Position numbers and translations under genes: made by a program
Shown: positions 34,719 to 43,976 of the stretch, piece by piece
Layout: the number at the start of each line of letters is the position of its first letter
Position numbering within the stretch: position 1 is the first letter of the stretch
Notes under the pieces: generated by a model
Told to the model about the DNA's origin: nothing
The model's database searches: none
What the model saw: only the letters and a program-made list of their open reading frames with translations
Source of the DNA: Tyzzerella sp. An114
GTDB lineage: Bacteria; Bacillota; Clostridia; Lachnospirales; Anaerotignaceae
DNA length: 64,000 bases
Reading direction: 5' to 3'
Assembly: GCF_002161055.1 (NCBI RefSeq)
Contig: NZ_NFLT01000001.1
Coordinates: forward strand, 248,001-312,000

Positions 34719-35303
34719 TTATGGCTCCTTTCTAAGTTTTTCAACTTCAGACATAATTTCTTCTGTTATCTTTTCAAGAGTTTCAGTTCTTGCACGTTTT
34801 CCTCTGTATTCATCAAGATTTACAGGTTTTCCATAATTTATTTTAACTTTTGAAAAAAGTTTATAATTTCCTGAAATTCCCGCAGGTATAACAACAGCGT
34901 TTCCCTTTAATGCAAAAAGAGCAACTCCAGCTTTAGGGTCTGCTGTCTCACCTTCTTTTACTCTTTTACCCTGTGCAAATATTCCCAAAACTTCACCTTT
35001 TTTGAGTATTTCAAGAGTTGTTTTAAAAGATTTCATATCAGCAGCCTCTCTATCAACAGGGAAAGCATGAAGACTATACATAAGTTTTTTCATGAAATTA
35101 TTTCCAAAAAGTTCTTTTTTGGCCATAAAATTTACAGGTCTTTTAACATATATAGCTGCAGAAATAGGGTCAAAATTACTGCTATGATTTGCACATATTA
35201 TAACAGGACCGTCTTTTGGTATATTTTCTTTACCTCTAACCTCAACTCTAAACATAACAAGATACATAAGTCTCAAGGCATATTTTGCTATATTATAAAA
35301 CAT
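34719..35303 (-). CDS. plsC: 1-acyl-sn-glycerol-3-phosphate acyltransferase
   Basis: About 194 residues with the acyltransferase motifs ANHSSNFDPI (NHx4D) and FAQGKRVKEGE (glycerophosphate binding), plus VVIPAGISG. An N-terminal hydrophobic stretch (YALRLMYLVMF) should anchor it to the inner membrane face, where it makes phosphatidate. GGAGG lies 5 nt before the ATG at 35303; ATG codons further upstream overlap that site. It is tightly packed between cmk and ispH-rpsA, as in other Clostridia. Confidence 0.92.
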   Translation of the reverse strand: MFYNIAKYALRLMYLVMFRVEVRGKENIPKDGPVIICANHSSNFDPISAAIYVKRPVNFMAKKELFGNNFMKKLMYSLHAFPVDREAADMKSFKTTLEILKKGEVLGIFAQGKRVKEGETADPKAGVALFALKGNAVVIPAGISGNYKLFSKVKINYGKPVNLDEYRGKRARTETLEKITEEIMSEVEKLRKEP

Positions 35304-35314
35304 ATTAACCTCCA

Positions 35315-35986
35315 TCAACTAATTTTTTCTCTTATAATATCTGAAATTTTATCTATAACCTCATCTATTGTCATTCCTGTTGTATCAATCTCAACAGCAT
35401 CTTCAGCTTTTCTTAAAGGATTATGTTTGCGGTTTGTATCGTTTTCATCTCTTTTTCTTATCTGTTCTTTTACTTCATCAAAATCAGGATTTTCACCAAG
35501 AGCCAAAAGTTCGCCCACACGTCTTTTTGCTCTCTCCTCAACACTGGCATTTAAAAATATTTTAACTTCAGCCTTTGGAAGTACATTTGTACCTATGTCT
35601 CTACCATCCATAATTACAGATGTACCTTTAGCCATATTTCGCTGTATCTGGACAAGTTTTTCTCTTACAGCAAGTATAACAGCCACATCAGAAGCAGCAC
35701 GACCAGCTTCTTGAGTTCTAACCTTTGAAGTAACATCAACACCATTTAAAAATATAGTCTGACCACCCATTTGGGCTTTTATATCCATCTTAATATCATC
35801 AAGTACAGAACAAACAGCTTTTTCATTTTTTGTGTCGATACCATTTTCAATACAGTAAAGGCCAACAGTTCTATACATAGCTCCTGTATCTATATATACA
35901 ATATTCATATTTTTAGCAATAAGTTTTGCAACAGTGCTTTTTCCACTTCCGGCAGGTCCATCTACTGCAACAGCAATATTTTTCAT
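35315..35986 (-). CDS. cmk: Cytidylate kinase
   Basis: 223 residues. P-loop AVDGPAGSGKST near residue 7; the CMP-kinase pattern MYRTVG, VIMDGRDIGTNVLP, FLNASVEERAKRR and RDENDTNRKHNPLRKAEDA is complete. It phosphorylates CMP/dCMP. GAAGGA upstream selects the ATG at 35986. It sits in the operon aroH-cmk-plsC-ispH/rpsA. Confidence 0.96.
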   Translation of the reverse strand: MKNIAVAVDGPAGSGKSTVAKLIAKNMNIVYIDTGAMYRTVGLYCIENGIDTKNEKAVCSVLDDIKMDIKAQMGGQTIFLNGVDVTSKVRTQEAGRAASDVAVILAVREKLVQIQRNMAKGTSVIMDGRDIGTNVLPKAEVKIFLNASVEERAKRRVGELLALGENPDFDEVKEQIRKRDENDTNRKHNPLRKAEDAVEIDTTGMTIDEVIDKISDIIREKIS

Positions 35987-36008
35987 AATAAAATTTCCTT
36001 CTTTCCTG

Positions 36009-36371
36009 TTATTTTGCAAGGTCAGGTCTCAAAACTTTAGCACCTTCAAGATAAATATGTTTTACATCTTTCTGTTTACAATCCATTTCACAGGTATACA
36101 TTACTCTTATACATTTTTCAAGACTTCCCTCAATATCAAGCTCCTGATAACAAAGCAAAGCTGCCTGTGTTATACCAATTTTTCTTGCAGCAACAGCAGG
36201 ATAAACCTTATTAAGGTCTTTTGTCATAGTAAAAACTATTGAAACAATGTTTTCATCTTTTATATTATTTTCTTTGTTTATCTCATTAAGTAAAATTTCT
36301 GTTTTTTTCAAAATTTCCTCTTTTGTATTTTCCTGTGCTGTTATAGCACCTCTTATACATACAACTGACAT
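36009..36371 (-). CDS. aroH: Chorismate mutase, AroH type
   Basis: 120 residues, the monofunctional AroH length. Motifs: VCIRGAITAQENTKEEIL at the N-terminus, VSIVFTMTKDLNKVYPAVAARKIG in the middle, and CYQELDIEGSLEKCIRVMY near the C-terminus, including the active-site arginines of the trimeric AroH fold. It converts chorismate to prephenate. AAGGGGG lies upstream of the ATG at 36371. It lies in the same operon as cmk. Confidence 0.92.
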   Translation of the reverse strand: MSVVCIRGAITAQENTKEEILKKTEILLNEINKENNIKDENIVSIVFTMTKDLNKVYPAVAARKIGITQAALLCYQELDIEGSLEKCIRVMYTCEMDCKQKDVKHIYLEGAKVLRPDLAK

Positions 36372-36385
36372 TAAAATATTCCCCC

Positions 36386-37621
36386 TTATTCCTCCAAAGC
36401 ATACATACCGGCACAATAACCTGTTGAAAAAGCTATCTGAAGATTAAAACCTCCAGTATAAGCATCAACATCTATAACCTCACCGGCAAAATGAAGATTT
36501 TTTATTATTTTTGATTCCATTGTAGCAGGATTTAACTCATCTATATTAATTCCGCCACTTGTCACAACAGCCTCATTATATCCTGTTGTACCTGTTATTG
36601 TTAATGTTAGACCTTTTATAAGTCTACAAAGATTTTTTCTCTCCTCTTTTGTTATATCATGGACTTTCTTTTCAGGAGAAATTTTTGAAAGGTCTATTAT
36701 TACAGGTATAAGTTTCTGTGGGAGAAGGTCATCAAGAGCATTTTTAAAGTCTTTATTTATATACTTTTCAAAATCTCTCAAAAGTCTCTCATCAAGTTTC
36801 TTTTCATCTAAAGCCGGCTTAAGGTCTATTATAAGAGTATTACCCTCATCAAGTTTTCCCAAAAGATGACGGCTTGCACTTAATATTACAGGGCCACTTA
36901 CACCGTAATGAGTGAAAAGCATTTCTCCAAAATCTTTATAAACAGCTTTTCCCTTATTATTTTTAATTACTATTGATATATTTTTAAGACTAAGTCCCAT
37001 AAGTCTTTGACACCAATTTTCTTTAGCTCTTAAAGGCACAAGAGAAGGATAAAGTTTTGTAACAGTATGTCCCATATCTTTTGCAAAACGGTATCCATCA
37101 CCAGTAGAACCTGTTCCCGGATATGAAAGTCCACCTGTTGCCACAATAACAGCATCAGCAGTAATTTCATTACCATTAGCAAGTCTTATACCTTTTACAA
37201 CTCCATTTTCAGAAAGTATATCTTTTACACAGCTTTCAAGATGAAGTTTAACTTTATTCTTTTTAACATATTTTTCAAGGGCAGCAACAATATCTCCCGC
37301 CTTATCAGACACAGGAAAAACTCTGTTTCCCCTTTCAACCTTTGTTTTAACTCCAAGATTTTCAAAAAACTCAATTGTAGCTTTATTGTCAAAGGTATAG
37401 AATGCACTGTACATAAAATAAGGATTTCCCGGAATATTTTCCATAAAATCGTCAATATCCCCTGCATTTGTAACATTACATCTGCCTTTTCCTGTTATAT
37501 ATATTTTCTTTCCAAGTCTATTATTTTTTTCATAGATATGCACCTCATGGCCATTTTCAGCGGCACGACCTGCCGCAATAAGACCAGCTGCACCTCCACC
37601 TACAACTATTATTTTTCCCAT
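36386..37621 (-). CDS. HI0933/BaiN-like FAD-dependent oxidoreductase
   Basis: 411 residues. The N-terminal dinucleotide motif is VVGGGAAGLIAAGRAAENGHEV; other family marks are GRCNVTNA, GGLSYPGTGSTGDGY, MLFTHYGVSGP and the C-terminal GEVIDVDAYTGGFNLQIAFSTG. Relatives are called aminoacetone oxidase or BaiN flavoproteins, but the real substrate of most members is unknown. It sits between the histidine phosphatase and aroH with gaps of about 13 bp, inside the long operon. Confidence 0.9.
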   Translation of the reverse strand: MGKIIVVGGGAAGLIAAGRAAENGHEVHIYEKNNRLGKKIYITGKGRCNVTNAGDIDDFMENIPGNPYFMYSAFYTFDNKATIEFFENLGVKTKVERGNRVFPVSDKAGDIVAALEKYVKKNKVKLHLESCVKDILSENGVVKGIRLANGNEITADAVIVATGGLSYPGTGSTGDGYRFAKDMGHTVTKLYPSLVPLRAKENWCQRLMGLSLKNISIVIKNNKGKAVYKDFGEMLFTHYGVSGPVILSASRHLLGKLDEGNTLIIDLKPALDEKKLDERLLRDFEKYINKDFKNALDDLLPQKLIPVIIDLSKISPEKKVHDITKEERKNLCRLIKGLTLTITGTTGYNEAVVTSGGINIDELNPATMESKIIKNLHFAGEVIDVDAYTGGFNLQIAFSTGYCAGMYALEE

Positions 37622-37633
37622 TATTTATATCAC

Positions 37634-38260
37634 CTATTTAAAATTAAAATTTTCAAGATGTGCTATGTCATTAAAAGTTCTGAGACGAGGTTTTCCATTG
37701 TCAAATATCTCTATTAAAGATATACCAGTATTGTCAATCCATACTTTTCTATAAAAATCCCCAGGAAGTCCCATAATATAAAGGAATAATATTTTTAAAA
37801 GACCACCATGGGAAACTATTGCAATACTCTTTCCTTTATCCTCAACAAGAATTTTTTCAAGTCCTTTTGCCATTCTTTTTTCAACATTTTCAAAAGAACC
37901 ATCACCAGGGAAAGGATAAAAAGCAGGATTTTCAAAGAATTTTATAAAAGTATCACCATATTTTTCTTTAAGCTCGTCAACAGTTCCTCCTTCCCACTCA
38001 CCAAAATTTATTTCCTTAAAACTTTCACTTATTATAGGTTCAATTCCCAAAACTTTAGCCATAGGCTCTGCTGTCTGTCTAGCTCTTTTTAAAGGTGAAA
38101 CATATATTTTATCTAATTTTATATTTTTAAATCTTTCACCTAAAAGCTCTGATTGTTTTAAACCAACAGGAGAAAGTTCAATATCAGTCCAACCCTGATA
38201 TCTTTTTTCAGTATTCCAGACAGTTTCACCATGTCGTATAAAATATATTTTAGTTCTCAT
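37634..38260 (-). CDS. Histidine phosphatase family protein (phosphoglycerate mutase-like)
   Basis: 208 residues with the RHGE catalytic motif (YFIRHGETVWNTEKRYQG) near the N-terminus, SPLKRARQTAE, FGEWEGGT and the second histidine in IVSHGGLL. The pattern fits cobC/PhoE-type phosphatases more than a true mutase. The substrate is unknown. It is the first gene of the six-gene operon ending with ispH-rpsA and has a strong promoter upstream. Confidence 0.9.
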   Translation of the reverse strand: MRTKIYFIRHGETVWNTEKRYQGWTDIELSPVGLKQSELLGERFKNIKLDKIYVSPLKRARQTAEPMAKVLGIEPIISESFKEINFGEWEGGTVDELKEKYGDTFIKFFENPAFYPFPGDGSFENVEKRMAKGLEKILVEDKGKSIAIVSHGGLLKILFLYIMGLPGDFYRKVWIDNTGISLIEIFDNGKPRLRTFNDIAHLENFNFK

Positions 38261-38297
38261 ATTAACCGCCTTCTTAATTGTCTTTTATATCTTTCAT

Positions 38298-38326
38298 ATT
38301 ATAATGCAATAACAATATCTATTCAA
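38298..38326 (-). promoter_or_regulatory. Strong promoter of the phosphatase-to-ispH/rpsA operon
   Basis: On the minus strand TTGAAT (38321-38326), 17 bp, TATAAT (38298-38303), 38 bp before the first start codon. It should drive about 5.5 kb. Confidence 0.7.
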
Positions 38327-38367
38327 GATAAAAGGGATTTTTAAAGGTTTTTTCAAATATTATACAA

Positions 38368-38401
38368 AAAAATAGAACTGAATTTTAATTCAGTTCTATT
38401 A
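38368..38401 (-). terminator. Terminator of rluB
   Basis: AATAGAACTGAATT / AATTCAGTTCTATT form a long stem just past the rluB stop, followed by T's on the minus strand. Confidence 0.85.
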
Positions 38402-38409
38402 AAAATATT

Positions 38410-39120
38410 TTAAAGATTTTTAAGGTATCTTATTTCTTTTTCAGTCAAATATCTATATTTTCCCTTTGGAAGGTCACCAAGCTCCAAATCACCAGTGGCA
38501 ACTCTCTTAAGCATAGCAACAGGGTGTTTTATAGCATCACACATTTTTCTTACCTGTCTATTTCTGCCTTCCTTTATAGTAATTTTTGCATAACAATATT
38601 TTTCTTCTTTTTCAATAATCTCTATTTTAGCAGGAAGTGTTTTTCTTCCATCAACATGGACACCATGTTTAAATTTATTTATATCATTTATATCAGGAGT
38701 TCCAAAAAGTTTAGCAATATATGTCTTCTCAACTTCATGTTTGGGATGTGTAAGTTTATAAGTCAAATCACCGTCATTTGTTAAAATAAGAAGTCCTGAT
38801 GTATCATAATCAAGTCTACCTACTGGAAAAACTCTCTCTTTAACTTTTACAAGGTCTGTAACAGCTGGTCTGTTAAACTGGTCTTTAACTGTTGTAACAA
38901 AACCTTCTGGCTTATTAAGCATAATATAAACGTATTTTCTTTCTATATTAACAACTTTTCCATTATATGTTACAGTATCTGTTTTATCATCAACCTTTGT
39001 TCCAAGCTCTGTTACAACTTTTCCATTAACAGCAACCTTTCCACGCTGTATAAGTTCTTCCGCTTTTCTTCTAGAAGCAATACCTGCATCAGCAAGGTAT
39101 TTTTGCAATCTTATTTCCAT
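38410..39120 (-). CDS. rluB: Ribosomal large subunit pseudouridine synthase B family
   Basis: 236 residues. An N-terminal S4 RNA-binding domain (MEIRLQKYLADAGIASRRKAEELIQRG) precedes the RsuA/RluB catalytic domain with VGRLDYDTSGLLILTNDG (catalytic Asp). KEGRNRQVRKMCDAI near the C-terminus is typical. RluB versus RsuA cannot be decided with certainty; RluB is the usual Firmicutes form. GGAGG before the ATG at 39120 fixes the start. It is the last gene of the unit that includes the antiporter and dehydrogenase. Confidence 0.92.
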   Translation of the reverse strand: MEIRLQKYLADAGIASRRKAEELIQRGKVAVNGKVVTELGTKVDDKTDTVTYNGKVVNIERKYVYIMLNKPEGFVTTVKDQFNRPAVTDLVKVKERVFPVGRLDYDTSGLLILTNDGDLTYKLTHPKHEVEKTYIAKLFGTPDINDINKFKHGVHVDGRKTLPAKIEIIEKEEKYCYAKITIKEGRNRQVRKMCDAIKHPVAMLKRVATGDLELGDLPKGKYRYLTEKEIRYLKNL

Positions 39121-39144
39121 ATTTACCTCCAATTAAAAATAAAT

Positions 39145-40737
39145 TTAACTATAAAAAATAACTTTATCCCCTTCATGTATTACAGTCTTACCACTAGGAA
39201 TAATATTTTCATTTCCTCTCTTTATAAGAGCAATAAGAGTATTATTATCAGAAAAATCAATCTCTGAAATTTTTCTATCTTTCCACTTACTCGTCTTATC
39301 AACAATAATTTCTTTAAGGAAAACATCCGATGTCTCTGTATAGTAAGGAACATTCAAGATTATACTATCACCGGCATATATTATTGTATCTCCTTTAGGA
39401 ATAATATTTTCTTCCCCTCTTTTTATCATAATAGCCAAAGAGCCATAAGGCATACTTACATCCTCTATCTTTCTATTTTCCCAATTATGACCTTTAGGTA
39501 TATACATTTTCATAAGAGTCATCTCAGCTTCTTCCTGATAGTCATTGAAAGTCTTTCCTACATCTTCATCATAGTCTACCATTGAAAGAGTTTTCGCAAC
39601 CTTTGGAAGAAGTGCTCCTTGAAATGATACAGATATCAATGAAACAACAAAAACTATGTGGAATATATCATATTTCATACTAATTCCTGAAACGAGAGCC
39701 ATTATTGAAAAAACTATTGATGCAGCTCCTCTTATTCCAGCCCATGATATTAAAAGACACTGTTTTGTACTACATTTGAAGATTTTTAATATTAAAAACA
39801 CAACAATAGGGCGAACTACAAAAATCATAGATATTGATATTAATAGAGCCGGAATTATAACTGTTCCCATTTTATGTGGAAATGAAAGAAGACCAAGTAT
39901 AAAGAAAAGTATTATTTGAGAAATTCCAGTTATACTGTCAAAGAAATGTATTATTCCTTTTTTATTATTTATAGGACTATTACCCATAATTATACCTGTT
40001 ATGTAAACACTTAAATATCCATTTCCACCTATAAGAGAAGGAACGGAATAGGATATAAGAGCAACTGCTATTATAAATATAGTATCAAGACCATCTGCCG
40101 AAAAGTTTAATTTTCTTAAAGATTTTACAGCAAGAATAGCTGCGGCAACACCTATAACAACTCCATAGGCTATTTGAGAAAACACTACACTTATAACAGA
40201 TACATTTTCTCCAGAATTCATGAGACTTATAGCAATTACTGTCAACATATAAGCAAAAGGGTCATTACTTCCGCTTTCAATTTCAAGTATTGAAGATGAA
40301 CCCTCCTTCAAACTTAATTTTTTTGAACGAAGTATTGAAAAAACAGAAGCCGCGTCTGTTGAACCTAAAACTGAACCTATAAGAAAACTTTCTTTCCATT
40401 CCACATTCAATACAAATTTACAAAATACAGCCGTTCCCATTACAGTCAACAAAACGCCTATTGTAGATAAAGCAACAGCCTTTTTTACAACAGGTTTTGC
40501 AACAGACCATTTTGTACAAAAACCGCCATAAAACATAATAAATATAAGAACGAAACTACATACATTTTCTGTAAGTGTATAATCACTAAAACTTATTTTA
40601 AATATTCCATCAGAACCAAAAATCATTCCAAGCATCATGAAAAGAAGAAGGGCTGGCATTCCGAATTTATCAGAAAATCTTGTAGCTCCTATACAGAGAA
40701 GTATTACACTGGCAAATAATAATATCCCCATTATCAT
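39145..40737 (-). CDS. NhaP2-type K+/H+ antiporter with TrkA-C domains
   Basis: About 530 residues. Some 12 membrane segments to about residue 385 match the CPA1 antiporter fold (GSTDAASVFSILRSK with the ion-binding Asp pair region, EIESGSNDPFAY). The cytoplasmic end holds two tandem TrkA-C-like units sharing IKRGEENIIPKGDT and IKRGNENIIPSGKT, probably a nucleotide-sensing gate. It likely exports K+ (or Na+) for protons. ATG at 40737 is chosen over an upstream GTG that overlaps AAAGGTG. It is 62 bp behind the dehydrogenase gene. Confidence 0.88.
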   Translation of the reverse strand: MIMGILLFASVILLCIGATRFSDKFGMPALLLFMMLGMIFGSDGIFKISFSDYTLTENVCSFVLIFIMFYGGFCTKWSVAKPVVKKAVALSTIGVLLTVMGTAVFCKFVLNVEWKESFLIGSVLGSTDAASVFSILRSKKLSLKEGSSSILEIESGSNDPFAYMLTVIAISLMNSGENVSVISVVFSQIAYGVVIGVAAAILAVKSLRKLNFSADGLDTIFIIAVALISYSVPSLIGGNGYLSVYITGIIMGNSPINNKKGIIHFFDSITGISQIILFFILGLLSFPHKMGTVIIPALLISISMIFVVRPIVVFLILKIFKCSTKQCLLISWAGIRGAASIVFSIMALVSGISMKYDIFHIVFVVSLISVSFQGALLPKVAKTLSMVDYDEDVGKTFNDYQEEAEMTLMKMYIPKGHNWENRKIEDVSMPYGSLAIMIKRGEENIIPKGDTIIYAGDSIILNVPYYTETSDVFLKEIIVDKTSKWKDRKISEIDFSDNNTLIALIKRGNENIIPSGKTVIHEGDKVIFYS

Positions 40738-40799
40738 TTTTATCACACCTTTTCACACCAATAAAATTGCTATCTAATGTCTTATCCAATGTCAAATTA

Positions 40800-41771
40800 T
40801 TATTTTAAAGTTTTATATCCTGTTTTAAAGTCTACAATATTATTTATATCTTTTCCATTTATATAATTACATATATTTTCTGCTGAAATATTTACAATTC
40901 TGTCTAAAGTCTCTTTAATATGATGACCACCAGAAACATGAGGAGTTATAAAAATATTTTCAACATCCCATAAATTACTGTCAGAAGGTAAAGGTTCTAC
41001 CTCTGTAACATCAAGAAAAGCACCTGCAATATGACCACCTTTCATTACATCATAAAGAGCCTTTGTATCAATGGCATTTCCTCTACCTACATTTATAATA
41101 AAAGCATCTTTTTTCATTAATTTAAGACGTCTTTCATCCATAATATGATATGTTTCAGGTGTTCCCGGCAAACTCATAGCAATAATATCAGCACAAGGTA
41201 TAAGTTTATCAATATCCTCTGTCATGTAAAGTTCATCTATAAACTCAGGTTTACGTGCATCTTTTCTTCTAACACCTATTGTATATCCGCCCATAGTTTT
41301 TATAATTTTGGCAAAACTTCCTCCAATATCGCCAAGTCCAAGTATGAGAACTTTTGAGCCATATATTGATTTAACCTGCCCCAAATCTGTCCAACTATGT
41401 TCTTTTTGACATTTTCTATATCCATCAAAATTCTTCATCATATAGAGAATTGCTCCTACCATGTACTCACCTATTGCAACACCATAGGAACCTGTTGCAT
41501 TTGAAAGTATAATATTATTATCTTTTATAAAATCACAGTTTATATACTTATCAGCTCCAGCAGTTTCAAGCTGTATAAATTTAAGATTGCTAGATTTTGA
41601 AATATCATCAACAGATATATTTCCAACAATTATCTCTATATCTTTTAAAATTTCTTCATTAACATTTGAAGGGTTAATATATATAACTTCTCTTCCTTCT
41701 CCAGCTTTCTCAATTATTTTTTTATGTTCATCGTTAATTCCCTCAATAGCAACAAGTATTTTTCCTGACAT
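40800..41771 (-). CDS. D-isomer-specific 2-hydroxyacid dehydrogenase family
   Basis: 323 residues. NAD-binding motif LGLGDIGGSFAKI near residue 145, the INVGRGNAIDTKAL segment, DVTEVEPLPSDSNLW and TPHVSGGHH with the catalytic histidine. It should reduce a 2-keto acid to a D-2-hydroxy acid or the reverse; glyoxylate/hydroxypyruvate-type and lactate-type enzymes cannot be told apart here. AGGAGAGG lies before the ATG at 41771; 23 codons of upstream open frame run over the rsfS terminator and are excluded. Confidence 0.88.
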   Translation of the reverse strand: MSGKILVAIEGINDEHKKIIEKAGEGREVIYINPSNVNEEILKDIEIIVGNISVDDISKSSNLKFIQLETAGADKYINCDFIKDNNIILSNATGSYGVAIGEYMVGAILYMMKNFDGYRKCQKEHSWTDLGQVKSIYGSKVLILGLGDIGGSFAKIIKTMGGYTIGVRRKDARKPEFIDELYMTEDIDKLIPCADIIAMSLPGTPETYHIMDERRLKLMKKDAFIINVGRGNAIDTKALYDVMKGGHIAGAFLDVTEVEPLPSDSNLWDVENIFITPHVSGGHHIKETLDRIVNISAENICNYINGKDINNIVDFKTGYKTLK

Positions 41772-41814
41772 AAAACCTCTCCTTTCCATATTTTTTAAAC
41801 TATATATAAATCTG

Positions 41815-41845
41815 CAAAAAATGCCGGTAAAAACCGGCATAAAAA
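41815..41845 (-). terminator. Terminator of nadD-yqeK/rsfS
   Basis: ATGCCGGT-AAAA-ACCGGCAT is followed by TTTTTT on the minus strand, five bases after the rsfS stop. Confidence 0.88.
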
Positions 41846-41849
41846 TTTA

Positions 41850-42185
41850 TTACATTTCTTTTGCGTCTCCCCAAACTCTGTCAAGGCTATAAAACTCTCT
41901 TTCAGATTTATTAAAAAGATGTATAAGAAGATTACCAAAATCAAGTAATATCCATGTTCCACCTGTATATCCTTCTGAGTGATGAAGTTTATATCCCTCT
42001 TTAAAAAGTTTTTCTTCAACCTCATCAGCCATAGCTCTAAGCTGATTTGGATTATTTCCACTGGCAATAACGAAACAATCTGCTATATTTGAAAGTCCTT
42101 TTATATCAAGAACTTTAATGTCCTCACCTTTTTTATCTTCAAGAGCTTCTCTTGCGATTTTTGCTGCTTCTAAAGTATTAATCAT
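41850..42185 (-). CDS. rsfS: Ribosomal silencing factor RsfS
   Basis: 111 residues, the normal length. It binds ribosomal protein uL14 and blocks subunit joining in poor growth conditions. Motifs: DIKVLDIKGLSNIADCFVIASG, EGYTGGTWILLDFGNLLIHLF and the closing YSLDRVWGDAKEM. AGGAGGA precedes the ATG at 42185. It follows the nadD-yqeK gene by 20 bp, the standard neighbourhood in Firmicutes. Confidence 0.95.
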   Translation of the reverse strand: MINTLEAAKIAREALEDKKGEDIKVLDIKGLSNIADCFVIASGNNPNQLRAMADEVEEKLFKEGYKLHHSEGYTGGTWILLDFGNLLIHLFNKSEREFYSLDRVWGDAKEM

Positions 42186-42205
42186 AAAATTCCTCCTTGT
42201 TTTCA

Positions 42206-43447
42206 TTATTTATTCTTATAGTATTCTAAAGCTTCAGCAGATAACGGATGAAGCTTTAATTTTCTTTCCTCAACATAGTCTATTGTATGTTCAAGTATAA
42301 ATTTCATAGCCAAATCAAGGTCTATATAAGCAAGTCTTCTTGCCTCCTCAAGACCTTCAAAAGGTTTTCTATTCTCCTCAATATAATCTGCAATAAAAAC
42401 AATCTTCTCAAGGAGAGACATATTTTTTCTACCTGTTGTATGATATTTTATAGCATCAAGTATATCCTCATCATCTACAAGATACTCTCTCTTTGCAACC
42501 TCAGCACCAAGGAAAGGATGAACAAGGTCAATCTGTTCTTTCATAATATCATTTAATTCAATATGATATTCTTTGCAAAGTCTCTTTTTAAGGTCAGCTG
42601 GATAATCCTTTGCACAATCGTGTAAAAGTCCAGCAACTTGTGCTTTTTCAACAACAGTACTATCACCATATATTTTAGCAAGTTTTTTTGCTTCCTTAAC
42701 AACACCCATAGTATGAATATATCTTTTTATGGATAAAGAGGACTGCAATTTTTCCTGCATAACACTCTTATCAAGCATAAATTTCACCTCAGATTTAACA
42801 GGTTTTTTATAAAGACCGAATTTTTCTATATATTCCTCTACACTTTCAGGAAGAAGATATTTTATAGGCTGACCGTCAGCAACACGTTTTCTTATATCAG
42901 AAGAAGATATTTCAAGGGCTGGAACCTGCATATAATATATTCTTCCCTTATATTTGCCCATAATTTCCCCTATTTCTTCATAAAGTTTATTTTTTTTATA
43001 TCCCGGACGGGTAACAGCTATAAAATCACATAAACTGAAAAGTTTTTCGGGATTTTTCCAGCTCATTATCTGTTCAATAGCATCAGCACCTGTTATAAAA
43101 TAAATATGCACATCAGGACCACACATTTTTTTTAATTCTTCTATTGTATCAACTGTATATGTCTTTCCTTTTCTGTCAATCTCAATTCTTGATGTGAGAA
43201 AATTTTTATTTCTTATAGTTGCAAGGGCTGTCATCATAAATCTTTGTTCATTAGGTGTAACTTTCTCTCCAACATCATCTTCTTTCATATAAGAATGTCC
43301 TGTTGGCATAAAAATAATCTTGTCCATATTAAAACGATGTAAAACCGCCTCAGCAGTAGCAAGATGACCATAATGTATAGGGTCAAAAGTTCCACCCATA
43401 ATGCCTATACTTTTATAGTTTTTAAGCTGTTCCTTTTCACTGTACAT
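42206..43447 (-). CDS. nadD-yqeK: Fused NadD / YqeK-type HD phosphohydrolase
   Basis: 413 residues in two domains. Residues 1-210 are NadD, nicotinate mononucleotide adenylyltransferase: GGTFDPIHYGHLATAE (ATP-binding HxGH-type), SRIEIDRKGKTYTVDT, SWKNPEKL and the end ISSSDIRKRVADG. Residues about 225-413 are YqeK: HTMGVVKEAKKLA, LLHDCAKDYP (HD metal site), HPFLGAEVAKREY and HTTGRKNMSLLEKIVFIADYIE. In many Firmicutes these are separate adjacent genes; YqeK hydrolyses Ap4A symmetrically. No stop or frameshift separates them here. RBS GGGGG lies before the ATG. Confidence 0.93.
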   Translation of the reverse strand: MYSEKEQLKNYKSIGIMGGTFDPIHYGHLATAEAVLHRFNMDKIIFMPTGHSYMKEDDVGEKVTPNEQRFMMTALATIRNKNFLTSRIEIDRKGKTYTVDTIEELKKMCGPDVHIYFITGADAIEQIMSWKNPEKLFSLCDFIAVTRPGYKKNKLYEEIGEIMGKYKGRIYYMQVPALEISSSDIRKRVADGQPIKYLLPESVEEYIEKFGLYKKPVKSEVKFMLDKSVMQEKLQSSLSIKRYIHTMGVVKEAKKLAKIYGDSTVVEKAQVAGLLHDCAKDYPADLKKRLCKEYHIELNDIMKEQIDLVHPFLGAEVAKREYLVDDEDILDAIKYHTTGRKNMSLLEKIVFIADYIEENRKPFEGLEEARRLAYIDLDLAMKFILEHTIDYVEERKLKLHPLSAEALEYYKNK

Positions 43448-43504
43448 TTTATTCCCCCAAAAAGCATAAAAGCCATATATTTTAAAATTTTAACTACAAA
43501 TTAA

Positions 43505-43533
43505 AGTATACTATTAAACTTCAATTAATTCAA
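43505..43533 (-). promoter_or_regulatory. Promoter of nadD-yqeK/rsfS
   Basis: On the minus strand TTGAAT (43528-43533), 17 bp, TATACT (43505-43510), 58 bp before the nadD start. Confidence 0.6.
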
Positions 43534-43546
43534 ACAAAATCATTAA

Positions 43547-43577
43547 AAAACGTCGTTCTTAAAAAAGAAACGACGAT
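43547..43577 (-). terminator. Terminator of yhbY
   Basis: CGTCGTTTCTT and AAGAACGACG arms with one bulge are followed by TTTTTT on the minus strand, past the yhbY stop. Confidence 0.85.
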
Positions 43578-43584
43578 TTACAAA

Positions 43585-43881
43585 TTATTTTTTAGGTAAT
43601 TCTATAACAGGCTTTGTTTTTGACTGTCTGAAAAGTACAAATCTATTTCCTATAACCTGTACAACATCAGAATGAGTTCTACCTGCAATAGTTTCAGCAA
43701 CTTCTCTAGCACCGAGAAGATTATTATCAAGAACATTAGCCTTAACAAGTTCTCTTGCCTCAAGGGCATTATCAATAGCCTCTGTAAGCTCTGGAGTAAC
43801 ACCTGCTTTTCCTACATGAAAAATTGTATCAATAGGATTTGCAAGTCCACGAAGATATGCTCTCTGTTTGCTTGTTAACAT
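43585..43881 (-). CDS. yhbY: YhbY family RNA-binding protein (CRM domain)
   Basis: 98 residues. MLTSKQRAYLRGLANPIDTIFHVGKAGVTPELTEAIDNAL, RELVKANVL and the GNRFVLFRQS end match the CRM-domain family (YhbY/YqeI), which binds pre-50S particles. RBS AGGAAAG lies before the ATG. It is a single gene upstream of nadD-yqeK; in other Firmicutes it sits in the same cluster. Confidence 0.93.
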   Translation of the reverse strand: MLTSKQRAYLRGLANPIDTIFHVGKAGVTPELTEAIDNALEARELVKANVLDNNLLGAREVAETIAGRTHSDVVQVIGNRFVLFRQSKTKPVIELPKK

Positions 43882-43976
43882 ATACTCTTTCCTTTCTATA
43901 AATATAACTATACTATTTTGCTCATCTAAATGAAGATTTTACAATATTTTAAATAATTAATCAACATAAAAATTTA

